DNA from: Rhizohabitans arisaemae
GTDB taxonomy: Bacteria > Actinomycetota > Actinomycetes > Streptosporangiales > Streptosporangiaceae
NCBI RefSeq assembly: GCF_025996515.1
Contig: NZ_BLRH01000014.1
Span: forward strand, 310,001-374,000
Direction: 5' to 3'
DNA length: 64,000 bases
The translations under genes were made by a program, and so were the position numbers. The notes under the pieces are model-generated. The model ran no database searches, was not told the DNA's origin, and worked only from the letters and a program-made list of their open reading frames with translations. Below are positions 17,476 through 25,878 of the stretch, one piece after another (position 1 is the stretch's first letter; each line of letters begins with the position of its first letter).

Positions 17476-19322
17476 TGCGCCAGCTGCTGCGCACACCGAC
17501 CGGGGTGATCGGGCTCGCCCTCGTCGCCGCCACCGTCATCCTGGCGATCGTCGGCCCGCCGATCTGGGGTGAGGCGGCCGAGACCATCGACGCGGGCGCC
17601 GCGCTGCAGGGCGCTTCGGCCGAGCATCTCCTGGGCACCGACAACCTGGGCCGGGACATCCTGGCCCGAGTCCTCGCCGCGACGCGGTTCAGCCTGCTGC
17701 TCGCCGTCCTGGCCACCGTGATCGGCGTCGGCCTCGGCCTCTTGCTCGGCGTGCTGCCCTCGGTGCTGCCAAGGCGGGCCGCGCGGCTGGTCACCGGCGC
17801 GGTCAACGCCCTGGTGGCCTTCCCCGCCCTGCTGCTGGCCATGTTCACCGCCGTGGTGAGCGGCCTCGGCGCCCGGGGAGCCGTGCTCGGCATCGGCATG
17901 GCCATCGCGCCGGGGTTCGCCCGGCTCACCCAGACGCTGGCCGCCTCGGTGGCCGGGGCCGACTATGTCGCCGCCGCCCGGCTGCTCGGCGTGCCCCGAT
18001 GGAAGATCGCCACCCGGCACGTGCTGCCCAACATCGCCGAACCGGTCATCCTCAACGTCACCGCGGTGCTCGGCACGGGCCTGGTCGCGATGGCGGGCAT
18101 GTCCTTCCTCGGGCTGGGCGTCCAGCCGCCGGAGTACGACTGGGGCCGGCTGCTGAACGAGGGATTCGGCCGGATCTACCTCGACCCGGTGGTCGCGCTC
18201 GGTCCCGCCGCCGCGATCATCCTGGCCGGGCTGGGGTTCAACATGGTGGGCGAGGCGCTGGCCAAATCGGCCGCCCGGACCTCGGCCTCCGCGGGTCCGG
18301 TGAGCGCGGCCGAGGTCGCCCCGGACGACTCCGCGCCCGATGCGGACGCGGTGCTGGAGGTGAAGGACCTGACCGTCACCTTCCCCGGCGGCGTGACCCC
18401 GGTCCGCGGCATCTCGCTGACCCTCGCCCCGGGGGAGATCGTGGGGCTGGTGGGCGAGTCGGGCAGCGGCAAGAGCCTCAGCGCCTTCGCGATCGGCGGG
18501 CTGGTGCCGTACCCGGGGACGGTGACAAGCGGACGGCTGCGGCTGAACGGCACCGAGCTCACCGAGCTGGGCCAGGCCAAGCGCCGAAAGCTGCTCGGGA
18601 CTTCGATGGCGATGGTCTTCCAGGACCCGATGGCCTCACTCAACCCGGCGCTCACGGTGGGCGGCCAGCTCGCCGAGGTGGCCACCGTCCACCAGGGCGC
18701 CAAGCGCTCCGCGGCCTGGGCCAGGGCGGTGGACCGGCTGAAGCACGTGCGCATCCCGGATCCGGAGAAGCGGGCACGGCAGCATCCGCACGAGTTCTCC
18801 GGTGGCATGCGCCAGCGCGCGGTCATCGCCATCGGGCTGATGGGCAGCCCCAAGCTGATCATCGCCGACGAGCCCACCACCGCGCTCGACGTCACCGTGC
18901 AACGCCAGATCCTGAAGCTGCTCCGGGAGGTGTCGGCGGACACCGGCGCCGCGGCGCTGTTCATCTCGCACGACATCGCCGTGGTGAGCGAGCTGTGCCA
19001 TCGCGTCGTGGTGATGTACGCGGGGCGGATCGTGGAGGAGCTGCCGGTCTCGGAGCTGGCGGGAGGCGCCGCCCACCCCTACACCAAGGCGCTGGTGGCC
19101 TCCCTGCCCGACCTGGACACCGACAAGGGCGAGCCGCTCGCGGCGATCCCCGGCACCCAGCCCGCGCCCGCCGAGGCCGGTACGGGCTGCGCCTTCGCGG
19201 CGCGCTGCGCGCTCGCCGACCAACGATGCGGTGAGCGTCCGCCGCTCAAGGAGTTCGGAAAGGCCCACACCGTCGCCTGCTGGCACGCGGGGACCGTGGA
19301 GATCGAGGTGGCGACCCGATGA
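17475..19322 (+). CDS. Fused ABC permease (DppC type) and ATPase (DppD type)
   Basis: A single 615-residue protein joining two importer subunits that are usually separate. Residues 1 to ~270 form a DppC-like permease (LGTDNLGRDILARVL, coupling loop ADYVAAARLLGVPRWKI). After an Ala/Ser/Pro-rich linker, residues ~295-615 form an oligopeptide ATPase with Walker A GESGSGKS, Q-loop VFQDPMASLNP, signature FSGGMRQR, Walker B IIADEPTTALD and H-loop FISHDIAV. The C-terminal CAFAARCALADQRC matches the Cys-rich tail of DppD. There is no stop or frameshift in the linker. It begins in the stop of the upstream permease gene and overlaps the next ATPase by 4 bp. Confidence 0.92.
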   Translation: MRQLLRTPTGVIGLALVAATVILAIVGPPIWGEAAETIDAGAALQGASAEHLLGTDNLGRDILARVLAATRFSLLLAVLATVIGVGLGLLLGVLPSVLPRRAARLVTGAVNALVAFPALLLAMFTAVVSGLGARGAVLGIGMAIAPGFARLTQTLAASVAGADYVAAARLLGVPRWKIATRHVLPNIAEPVILNVTAVLGTGLVAMAGMSFLGLGVQPPEYDWGRLLNEGFGRIYLDPVVALGPAAAIILAGLGFNMVGEALAKSAARTSASAGPVSAAEVAPDDSAPDADAVLEVKDLTVTFPGGVTPVRGISLTLAPGEIVGLVGESGSGKSLSAFAIGGLVPYPGTVTSGRLRLNGTELTELGQAKRRKLLGTSMAMVFQDPMASLNPALTVGGQLAEVATVHQGAKRSAAWARAVDRLKHVRIPDPEKRARQHPHEFSGGMRQRAVIAIGLMGSPKLIIADEPTTALDVTVQRQILKLLREVSADTGAAALFISHDIAVVSELCHRVVVMYAGRIVEELPVSELAGGAAHPYTKALVASLPDLDTDKGEPLAAIPGTQPAPAEAGTGCAFAARCALADQRCGERPPLKEFGKAHTVACWHAGTVEIEVATR

Positions 19323-20011
19323 TCATCGAGAACCTGACCGTGCGGTTCGGCTCGTTCACCGCCGTCGAGAACCTGACGCTGGAGATCCCGCCGGGGTCGG
19401 TCGTCGGGCTGGTGGGGGAGTCCGGCTCCGGCAAGTCCACCGTGGCCAAGGCGATCTGCGGTCTGGTGCGGTACGAGGGCCGGATGAGCGGGGTCGACCC
19501 CAAACGGGTGCAGCTGGTGTTCCAGGATCCCTACGCCTCGCTCAACCCGCGGATGACGGTCGGCGCGTCGGTGGAGGAGGGGCTCTCGGCCCTGCCGCGC
19601 GGGCGGCGGAAGGACGAGGTGGAACGGCTGCTCTCGCTGGTCTCCCTGCCTCCGGAGTTCGCCGGGCGCTATCCCCGGGAGCTCTCCGGCGGGCAGCGCC
19701 AGCGGGTGGCGATCGCCCGTGCCCTCGGCGCCCGGCCGGAGCTGCTGGTGGCCGACGAGATCACCTCGGCGCTGGACGTCTCGGTCCAGGGCGCGGTGCT
19801 CAACCTCATCCGCGGGCTGCAGGCCGAACTCGGTCTGTCCATGCTGTTCATCTCGCACAACCTCGCCGTCGTGCGGTACGTCTCCGACGTCGTGGCGGTG
19901 ATGCACCGCGGCAGGCTGGTCGAGATCGGCCCGGCTGAGCGGGTGGTCGGGGCGCCGGAGCACGCCTACACGCGTGAGCTGCTGGCGGCTGTACCCCGGC
20001 TCAGGCACTGA
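19319..20011 (+). CDS. ABC transporter ATPase (DppF type), short form
   Basis: The second ATPase of the peptide importer, 230 residues. Walker A GESGSGKST, Q-loop VFQDPYASLNP, signature LSGGQRQR, Walker B LVADEITSALD and H-loop FISHNLAV are all present. It is shorter than typical DppF/OppF (about 260-330 residues) because it ends soon after the EHAYTRELLAAVP segment and lacks the Cys-rich tail. ATGA overlaps the fused permease-ATPase gene, so the two ATPase domains should be made in equal amounts. Confidence 0.92.
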   Translation: MIIENLTVRFGSFTAVENLTLEIPPGSVVGLVGESGSGKSTVAKAICGLVRYEGRMSGVDPKRVQLVFQDPYASLNPRMTVGASVEEGLSALPRGRRKDEVERLLSLVSLPPEFAGRYPRELSGGQRQRVAIARALGARPELLVADEITSALDVSVQGAVLNLIRGLQAELGLSMLFISHNLAVVRYVSDVVAVMHRGRLVEIGPAERVVGAPEHAYTRELLAAVPRLRH

Positions 20012-20048
20012 TCGCACTTTTCACTCTGATACGAGGTATTAAGTCCAT

Positions 20049-20076
20049 TTTGTCCGGTAGCACGAAGACCGGTACG
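20049..20076 (+). promoter_or_regulatory. Candidate operator C upstream of peptide-binding lipoprotein 2
   Basis: TTTGTCC, then GGTAGCACGAAGACCGGTACG, aligning without gaps to operator B at 14876. Similarity continues downstream as a pyrimidine-rich leader (CTTCCTCCCCTCCCTCCCCC here, CCCTTCCCTCCCCCTGG there). A separate promoter here would let the second binding protein be made independently of the transporter operon. Confidence 0.45.
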
Positions 20077-20138
20077 CCCCCAGCGGGGAGGGTGGGACAC
20101 ACACCTTCTTCCTCCCCTCCCTCCCCCAGGAGCTCCCC

Positions 20139-21728
20139 ATGCGAAACACCGGAGCGGTCGCGACGATCGCCGTACTGGGCCTGCTCGCCGCCGCCTGCGG
20201 GTCCTCCTCAAGCGGCGGCGGCGGTGGCGTCGACGCCGGGAACGCCGTCTTCAGCTTCGCCGTCTCCGCCGACCCGGGGGCACTCGACCCGGCCATGGCG
20301 ATCACCGGGGAGACCCGGGCCACCGTGTACATGGCCTACGACACGCTGGTGAGCACGGACCCCGCGGGGAAGACCGTCTCCGGCCTGGCCGAGAAATGGG
20401 ACGTCACCCCGGACGCGGTGACCTTCACCCTGCGCGGGGACGTCACCTGCTCCGACGGGTCCAAACTGACCGCCTCGGACGTCGCGGCGAACTACAACCG
20501 CATCGCCGACCCGGCGACCAAGTCCCCGCTGAACGGCGTGCTGGTGCCGGCCGGGATGAAGGCGACGGCGGACGACGCGGCCGGGACCGTCACCCTGAGC
20601 ATGCCCGAGCCGTACAGCTTCATCCTGGAGAACGCCCGGGACGTCTTCATCGTCTGCGGCAAAGGCCTGAAGGAGCCCGCCCTGCTCGCCAAGCAGACTT
20701 TCGGCACCGGGCCGTACGTGCTGGCCGAGACGGTCTCGGGTGACAGCTACACCTTCACCAAGCGGAAGGGTTACACCTGGGGGCCGGGCGGGGCGACGAC
20801 CGACGACCCGGCACACCCCGGCAAGGTCGTGGTCCGGGTGGTGCAGAAAGAGCAGACCGCGGCGAACCTGCTGATCTCCGGTGGGCTCAGCATGGCGCTG
20901 TTCAGCGGGACCGACCGGGCCAGGCTGGAGGCCAATCCCGCGATCACCAAGAAGGTGCTCCCCTACGTCAACGGCGACATCATGTTCAACCAGGGCAAAG
21001 GGAAGCTCGGCGCCGACCTCGCGCTGCGCAAGGCCCTCATGCAGGCGGTGAACCTGGACGAGGTGGCGAGCCTCGCCTCGCTCAAGACCGGCCGGACGCC
21101 CACCGGGATGACCATGAAGCCGAGCCCGTGCACCGCGGACTCCGTCGCCGGCAACCGTCCCGTCTTCGACGCCGCGGCCGCCGACGCGGCGCTCACCGCC
21201 GCCGGATGGGCCCGCGGCGGTGACGGGATCAGGGCGAAGGACGGCGCGAAGCTGACCCTGAACTTCCTCTACACCGACCAGCTCGGTCCCGGCGCGCAGG
21301 TCGGAGCCGAGTACATCGCGGACGCCTGGCGCAAGCTCGGCGTCGACATCAAGCTCACCGGCGCCCCGTCGACCAAGTTCTACGAGACGCTCAACACCAC
21401 CGGCGACTGGGACGTGACCTGGAGCTCACTCGGGGTCACGCTCCCCTCCCAGCTGGTCGCCCTCTACTCGGGTAAGGGGGCCCCGGACGGCGCCAACTTC
21501 GCGCACCTGGCGAACGAGGAGTACGTCGAGCTCACCGGCAAGGCCATGAAACTCACCGGCGAGCAGGCCTGCGCGCTGTGGACCCAGGCCGAGACATCGC
21601 TGATCAAGAACCTGGACGTGCTCCCGGTGGTGGAGACCACGAACCTCGTCGCCTCCAAGGACGCGACCGCCGAGCTCTACTCCGGCTCCGTCCTGCCCCA
21701 CTCCATCCGCATGACCACGGGCAAGTGA
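20139..21728 (+). CDS. ABC transporter substrate-binding lipoprotein 2 (peptide/nickel family 5)
   Basis: A 529-residue paralog of the binding protein at 14957, with the same lipobox (LLAAACGSS) and near-identical blocks (VSGLAEKWDV, FIVCGKGLKE, YTFTKRKGYTWGPGG, EYIADAWRKLGVDI, PHSIRMTTGK). It closes the importer locus. Two binding proteins around one membrane complex usually mean two ligand specificities fed into a single channel. ATG 20139 follows CAGGAG. A perfect palindrome directly after the stop probably ends transcription. Confidence 0.93.
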   Translation: MRNTGAVATIAVLGLLAAACGSSSSGGGGGVDAGNAVFSFAVSADPGALDPAMAITGETRATVYMAYDTLVSTDPAGKTVSGLAEKWDVTPDAVTFTLRGDVTCSDGSKLTASDVAANYNRIADPATKSPLNGVLVPAGMKATADDAAGTVTLSMPEPYSFILENARDVFIVCGKGLKEPALLAKQTFGTGPYVLAETVSGDSYTFTKRKGYTWGPGGATTDDPAHPGKVVVRVVQKEQTAANLLISGGLSMALFSGTDRARLEANPAITKKVLPYVNGDIMFNQGKGKLGADLALRKALMQAVNLDEVASLASLKTGRTPTGMTMKPSPCTADSVAGNRPVFDAAAADAALTAAGWARGGDGIRAKDGAKLTLNFLYTDQLGPGAQVGAEYIADAWRKLGVDIKLTGAPSTKFYETLNTTGDWDVTWSSLGVTLPSQLVALYSGKGAPDGANFAHLANEEYVELTGKAMKLTGEQACALWTQAETSLIKNLDVLPVVETTNLVASKDATAELYSGSVLPHSIRMTTGK

Positions 21729-21766
21729 GCGCCGGGTACGGCGGCCGCGGCCGCCGTACCCGGCGC
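21729..21766. terminator. Bidirectional terminator, perfect 38-bp palindrome
   Basis: Two 18-bp arms (GCGCCGGGTACGGCGGCC and its complement) around a GC centre fill exactly the gap between the converging binding-protein gene and the HTH regulator. There is no T-tract, which is common for actinomycete terminators. Confidence 0.85.
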
Positions 21767-22594
21767 TCAGACTCCGGCCGCGGCGTCGTACAGGGTCCGC
21801 AGGGCTTTGTGCGACGCCGATCCGGGTTCGGCGACGTAGGTGACCAGCCGCTGGTCGGTGTCCGGGATCAGGAGCATCTGGCAGATCACCCGGATGGCGC
21901 CGGTCAGCGGGTGGTACACGAGCTTGTGCCGGTCACGCTCGACCACCACGTCGTAGGCGGCCCACAGTTCGGCGAAGGCCGGGCTGAGCGCGGTCATCTC
22001 GGCCACCAGTTCCTGAATGCAGACGTCCCCCGGGTAGCGGGCCGAGGCCGCGCGCAGGTCCGCCACCACCATCCGGGCGAAGCAGTCCCGCTCCTGCCGC
22101 CCCGCCCATCGACGTCCCCCGGCGCGGAACGTCCAGCGGATCACGTTGCGCTGGGGTCCGGGGGTGGTGTCCAGATCCCCGAAGAGCAGATTCGCCATGC
22201 GGTTCCAGGCGAGGATGTCATAGCGCGCGTCCATCACGAAGGCCGGCACCGTGGTCATCGACTCCAGCAGGAGCAGGACCCCGGGGGCCACCTCCCGGCC
22301 GGGCCGGGTGCCGAGCGGCTGCTCCCGCCCGGCCAGGTGGAACAGGTGTTCCCGCTCGTGCGCGGTGAGCATCAGCGCGCGGCCCAGCGCGCTCAGCACC
22401 TGGCGGGACGGCCGGGGGCCGCGGCCCTGCTCCAGCCGGATGTAGTAGTCGATCGACATCCCCGCGAGCTGCGCCACCTCCTGGCGGCGCAGCCCCGGGG
22501 TACGGCGGGTGCCCCCCTCGGGGAGGCCCACCTCACGCGGGGTGATTCGCGCCCGGCGGGAGCGTAGGAAACGGGCGAGCTGCTCTTTGTCCAC
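21767..22594 (-). CDS. XRE-family HTH regulator with MmyB-like ligand-binding domain
   Basis: A 275-residue regulator. The N-terminal helix-turn-helix includes RRQEVAQLAGMSIDYYIRLEQGR, a signature of the MmyB-like group, and the C-terminal ~180 residues form the MmyB-type ligand domain (PAFVMDARYDILAWN, PLTGAIRVICQMLLIPDTDQ). The start is GTG 22594. In actinomycetes such regulators are typically divergent from a short-chain dehydrogenase that they repress, and this is the arrangement here (117 bp between start codons). The ligand, often a fatty-acid-like molecule in MmyB, is unknown. Confidence 0.9.
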   Translation of the reverse strand: MDKEQLARFLRSRRARITPREVGLPEGGTRRTPGLRRQEVAQLAGMSIDYYIRLEQGRGPRPSRQVLSALGRALMLTAHEREHLFHLAGREQPLGTRPGREVAPGVLLLLESMTTVPAFVMDARYDILAWNRMANLLFGDLDTTPGPQRNVIRWTFRAGGRRWAGRQERDCFARMVVADLRAASARYPGDVCIQELVAEMTALSPAFAELWAAYDVVVERDRHKLVYHPLTGAIRVICQMLLIPDTDQRLVTYVAEPGSASHKALRTLYDAAAGV

Positions 22595-22711
22595 CCCTCC
22601 AGCATGACGTGGATCGCGGGTTCGCAGGGTGGTACGGCCGATCCCACCCTCGCCGGTCCCAGGCCCGGCGGGTCTCTCCCGCCGTCGATCCGGGCGGGCC
22701 AGGATGACCGC

Positions 22712-23404
22712 ATGATCGCTCTCATCACCGGGGGCAACCGGGGCATCGGCTACGAGACCGCCCGGCTGCTTCTCGACAGGAACGTCACCGTCGTGATCGG
22801 CGCCCGCGACGCCGACCGCGGATCGGCGGCGGCCGCCCGGCTCGGCGCCCGATCCGTCCGGCTGGACGTCACCGACCCCGCGTCCGCCGCGTCCGCCGCC
22901 GACTGGGTCGCCCGGGAGTACGGCCGGCTGGACATCCTGGTCAACAACGCCGGGGTGGGCGTCTGGGACCAGGCCCCCGCCGACACGACGCCGGACACGA
23001 TGCGGACGGTCTACGAGACCAACGTCTTCGGGCCCGTCTTCGTCACCAACGCCATGCTCCCGCTGCTGCGCAAGGCCTCCGCGGCCCGGCTGGTCTTCGT
23101 CTCCAGCGGCCTGGCGTCCATCGGGCTCGCCCTGGCGGGGGACGAGGGGTTCCTGAACAACCTCTCCTACAACTCCTCCAAGACCGCGCTCAACGCAGTC
23201 GCCGTCTCCTACGCCCGGGACCTCGCCGACACCTCGATCAAAGTCAACATCGCCGACCCCGGCTACTGCGCCACCGACATGACCGGCCACGCCTCCCCCC
23301 GCTCCGCCGCCGAGGGAGCCGCGGTCATAGTCCAGCTGGCCCTCCTCGACAAAGACGGCCCCACGGGCACCTTCATCAGCGAGGACGGCCCTCACCCCTG
23401 GTAA
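22712..23404 (+). CDS. Short-chain dehydrogenase/reductase (SDR)
   Basis: A 230-residue NAD(P)-dependent oxidoreductase. The cofactor loop is TGGNRGIG, followed by NNAGVGV, the catalytic Ser in VSSGLAS and the YNSSK catalytic Tyr/Lys. C-terminal DPGYCATDMTGH is typical of classical SDRs. ATG 22712 is chosen because MIALITGG starts the Rossmann fold directly. It is divergent from the XRE regulator, its probable repressor. Substrate unknown. Confidence 0.93.
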   Translation: MIALITGGNRGIGYETARLLLDRNVTVVIGARDADRGSAAAARLGARSVRLDVTDPASAASAADWVAREYGRLDILVNNAGVGVWDQAPADTTPDTMRTVYETNVFGPVFVTNAMLPLLRKASAARLVFVSSGLASIGLALAGDEGFLNNLSYNSSKTALNAVAVSYARDLADTSIKVNIADPGYCATDMTGHASPRSAAEGAAVIVQLALLDKDGPTGTFISEDGPHPW

Positions 23405-23464
23405 AGACGGCCCACGTCCGTTGTTCTTTCCCCGATCGCTCCTAGGTGGGTGGCCACGTGCGCG

Positions 23465-23579
23465 CTCGAAACGCCCCCGCGATCTGGACTGAGGGAGGCG
23501 TCGCCGCGCTAGCGGCGGCGCCTGACGAGGGAAGACGCGGGTATCCGGTGTTTCGAGCCGGCCGAGCGGAGGCTCGGCC
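23465..23579. ncRNA. Candidate structured element with nested stems
   Basis: Between the SDR and kinase genes, CTCGAAAC (23465-23472) pairs with GTTTCGAG (23549-23556), CCGCG with CGCGG inside it, and a 12-bp hairpin AGGCGTCGCCGC / GCGGCGGCGCCT (23496-23523, one G-U pair, GCTA loop) sits at the tip. A further hairpin GGCCGAGC-GGAG-GCTCGGCC follows at 23560-23579. The layout resembles a folded RNA more than a simple terminator. No open reading frame is convincing here. It could be a small RNA, a remnant of a mobile element, or the SDR terminator plus an unrelated repeat. Confidence 0.4.
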
Positions 23580-23719
23580 AAAAGACGCTGGTTCTTGACG
23601 GTGACCGTGCCTAACGCGGTGAGCACCTCCGGGTTGTCACCTTGGCCGGGACTACAGGGCCAGGCAAGCAGGTGTGGTCGGGCTCGCAACCACGCACCTG
23701 CTCACCGCCTTAGGAGAAC

Positions 23720-23890
23720 CCGCTCTCACAAGCCTGTATTTTCAACATCGACCGCGATCGGTTCGTGCCGCGCAAACACCGCGCGGCACGAACCGCCGCG
23801 CGCATTCTCGCGCCGCCAAGAGCGCGGCGCGAGAAGTGCGGACGTAGCGCGACCGACCCTAAGATCCAGCCGTGCCTGCGACCCTGCCGG
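23720..23890. repeat. Structured dispersed repeat, copy A
   Basis: This stretch matches, in inverted orientation, the stretch at 46430-46595. It contains stem 1 (GGTTCGTGCCGCGC, 23760-23773, with 23781-23794; 7-nt loop) and stem 2 (TTCTCGCGCCGC, 23805-23816, with 23824-23835; loop CAAGAGC). The ~60 bases from the end of stem 1 through GTGCGGACGTAGCGC are identical in both copies, and CTAAGATCCAGCCGT is shared further on. Stem 1 differs between copies mostly by paired changes. Upstream, CCTAACGCGGTGAGCA (23610-23625) forms a long-range inverted repeat with TGCTCACCGCCTTAGG (23698-23713). Confidence 0.7.
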
Positions 23891-24048
23891 GGCGAATACC
23901 CCAGGGCGGCACGCCTAGGGCCCGGAGCTCGGTCTGAGGTACGGGAACATCACGATTGTCGCTGGCATCCTGGACTTGAGTCGGCTTGGGTATGACTTGA
24001 CGGAGGTATCACTGCTGATTTGTGTTGGTATCAGAGCCGGAGGCGCCC

Positions 24049-25815
24049 ATGCCGATCGCCCAGCCGCTACGACCGGAGGATCCGGAGCGGCTAGGCAGGT
24101 ACCGCCTGGCCGGTCGGCTGGGTGAGGGGGGCCAAGGCGTGGTCTACCTGGCCGCCGACCCCGGGCGTGGGCCCGAGCCGCTCGCGGTCAAACTCCTGCG
24201 TACCGCCTTGGACGGCGAGCAGGCGCTGTTCCTGCGGGAGGCGGCCGCGGCTCAGCAGGTGGCGCGGTTCTGCACCGCGCAGGTGCTCGACGCCGGGGTG
24301 GCCGACGGCCGTCCGTACATCGTCAGCGAGTACATCGAGGGGCCGTCGCTCCACCGTGAGGTCTCCCGGAACGGGCCCCGCGCCGAAGGGGCGCTGGAGC
24401 GGCTGGCCATCGGTACGGCGACCGCGCTCGCGGCGATCCACCACGCGGGCATCGTGCACCGCGACTTCAAGCCGCAGAACGTGCTGCTCGGCCCGGACGG
24501 GCCGCGGGTGATCGACTTCGGCGTGTCCAGCACGCTCGACGCGGTGGCGACCGTGACCGGCCGGGTGATCGGCACCCCGGCCTACATGTCCCCCGAACAG
24601 GTGAGCGGGGAGCAGGTGGGTCCGGCCGCCGACGTGTGGGCGTGGGGGGCGACGATCGCGTTCGCCGCCAACGGCTGGCCGCCGTTCGGGGGAGACTCGA
24701 TCCCCGCGGTCCTCCATCGGATCGTCTACGAGCCGCCGGACCTCGGCGCGCTCTCCGGGCCGCTGGCCGACCTGGTCGCCCGGAGCCTGGACAAGGATCC
24801 CCGGCGGCGTCCGACCAGCCAGGAAATCATGATCCTGCTGCTGCACGCCCCGGACCCGGACACCGGCGCCGGGCCGCTCCCCGAACGTCCGGCCCGGCCG
24901 CGCCGGACGGGCGACCGGGAGCGGCGGCTGCGCTCGGCCGCGCTCGCGGCGTCCGGCTCGCTGCTGGCGAGTGTGGGCATCTTCGCGGTGGTGCTCTATC
25001 CCGTCCTCACCGGAACGCCGCGCCGGACCGTCCAGGAGGGGGCGGCCGCCCCCGTGCCCCCCTCCACCGTCGCGACCCCGTCTCCGACCAAGGGGAAGGC
25101 CGGCGCCAAGTCACCCGGTCCCCGGGCCTCGCCCACGGAGGCGTCGTCCCCGGTCCGGGTGCCGCGGGTGAACGGGCTGAGCCGCGCCGCCGCGGAGAAC
25201 GCGCTCCGGCGGAACGGGCTTGTCGTCGGCGCCGCGGTCAAGGTGGATTCCCGCCTCCCCATCGGGCAGGTGGTCGCGGCGTCGGTGGACTCCGGGGTAC
25301 GGGTGGAGCGGGGTACCCGGGTGGATCTGGAGATCTCCGCGGGGATCGCCGTACCGGGCCTGGCGGGGCTTTCCCGCGAGGCGGCGGAGGCCAGGCTCAG
25401 TCGGGCCGGGCTGGCCACCGGGGAGGTCGGCTCGGCGTGCGGGGAGGGGCCGGCGGGGCGGGTGCTGGCGACCAACCCGGAGGTGGGCGGGCGGTTGAGC
25501 GGCGGCGGCCGGGTCGACCTGGTGCTCGCGGCGCCGGGGGGTGAGGTCCCGGACGTGGTCGGCCTCGGTGAGGACGAGGCGAGGGGCGGGCTGCGGGAGT
25601 TCTCGGTGAAGGTGCGGACCAGGGTGACCAACGTCGATTCCGACTACGGCAAGGTGGTCGCCCAGTCCCCGGCGGCCGGGTCCTGCGCCGAGTCGATTGT
25701 GATCACTGTCGCCGTGTTCGAGGAGCCCTCCGACGGGAGTGGCCCCTCCGGGGACGGGACGCAGGGCGGATACGTGGAGCGGCTGAGTTTCCGGGTGCCC
25801 TCGTCGACGAACTGA
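24049..25815 (+). CDS. Membrane Ser/Thr protein kinase with three PASTA domains (PknB-like)
   Basis: A 588-residue receptor kinase. ATG 24049 is chosen because GGAGG lies 7 bp upstream. The cytoplasmic kinase domain is intact: Gly loop GEGGQGVVY, Lys48 in AVKLL, catalytic Asp139 in HRDFKPQN, Asp156 in DFG, and SPEQ. A transmembrane helix (SLLASVGIFAVVLYPVL) leads to a Ser/Pro linker and three PASTA domains (VPRVNGLSRAAAENALRRNG; VPGLAGLSREAAEARL; VPDVVGLGEDEARGGL). PASTA domains bind muropeptides or lipid II, so it should sense cell-wall synthesis. It is followed by an MMPL transporter and a pseudokinase paralog. Confidence 0.93.
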   Translation: MPIAQPLRPEDPERLGRYRLAGRLGEGGQGVVYLAADPGRGPEPLAVKLLRTALDGEQALFLREAAAAQQVARFCTAQVLDAGVADGRPYIVSEYIEGPSLHREVSRNGPRAEGALERLAIGTATALAAIHHAGIVHRDFKPQNVLLGPDGPRVIDFGVSSTLDAVATVTGRVIGTPAYMSPEQVSGEQVGPAADVWAWGATIAFAANGWPPFGGDSIPAVLHRIVYEPPDLGALSGPLADLVARSLDKDPRRRPTSQEIMILLLHAPDPDTGAGPLPERPARPRRTGDRERRLRSAALAASGSLLASVGIFAVVLYPVLTGTPRRTVQEGAAAPVPPSTVATPSPTKGKAGAKSPGPRASPTEASSPVRVPRVNGLSRAAAENALRRNGLVVGAAVKVDSRLPIGQVVAASVDSGVRVERGTRVDLEISAGIAVPGLAGLSREAAEARLSRAGLATGEVGSACGEGPAGRVLATNPEVGGRLSGGGRVDLVLAAPGGEVPDVVGLGEDEARGGLREFSVKVRTRVTNVDSDYGKVVAQSPAAGSCAESIVITVAVFEEPSDGSGPSGDGTQGGYVERLSFRVPSSTN

Positions 25816-25878
25816 CCCCCGTGAGCCGTACTGTTTGTACGGAAATTTCGGGTGGGACGGCTAAGTGAGGTAGGCACT

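Noticed and set aside
23765-23995. Peptide with RTAARILAPPRARREKCG read through structured repeat copy A
   Set aside because: The same reading in copy B is broken by a stop and differs by many non-synonymous changes outside the identical core, whereas the hairpin pairing is conserved. Structure rather than coding explains the pattern.
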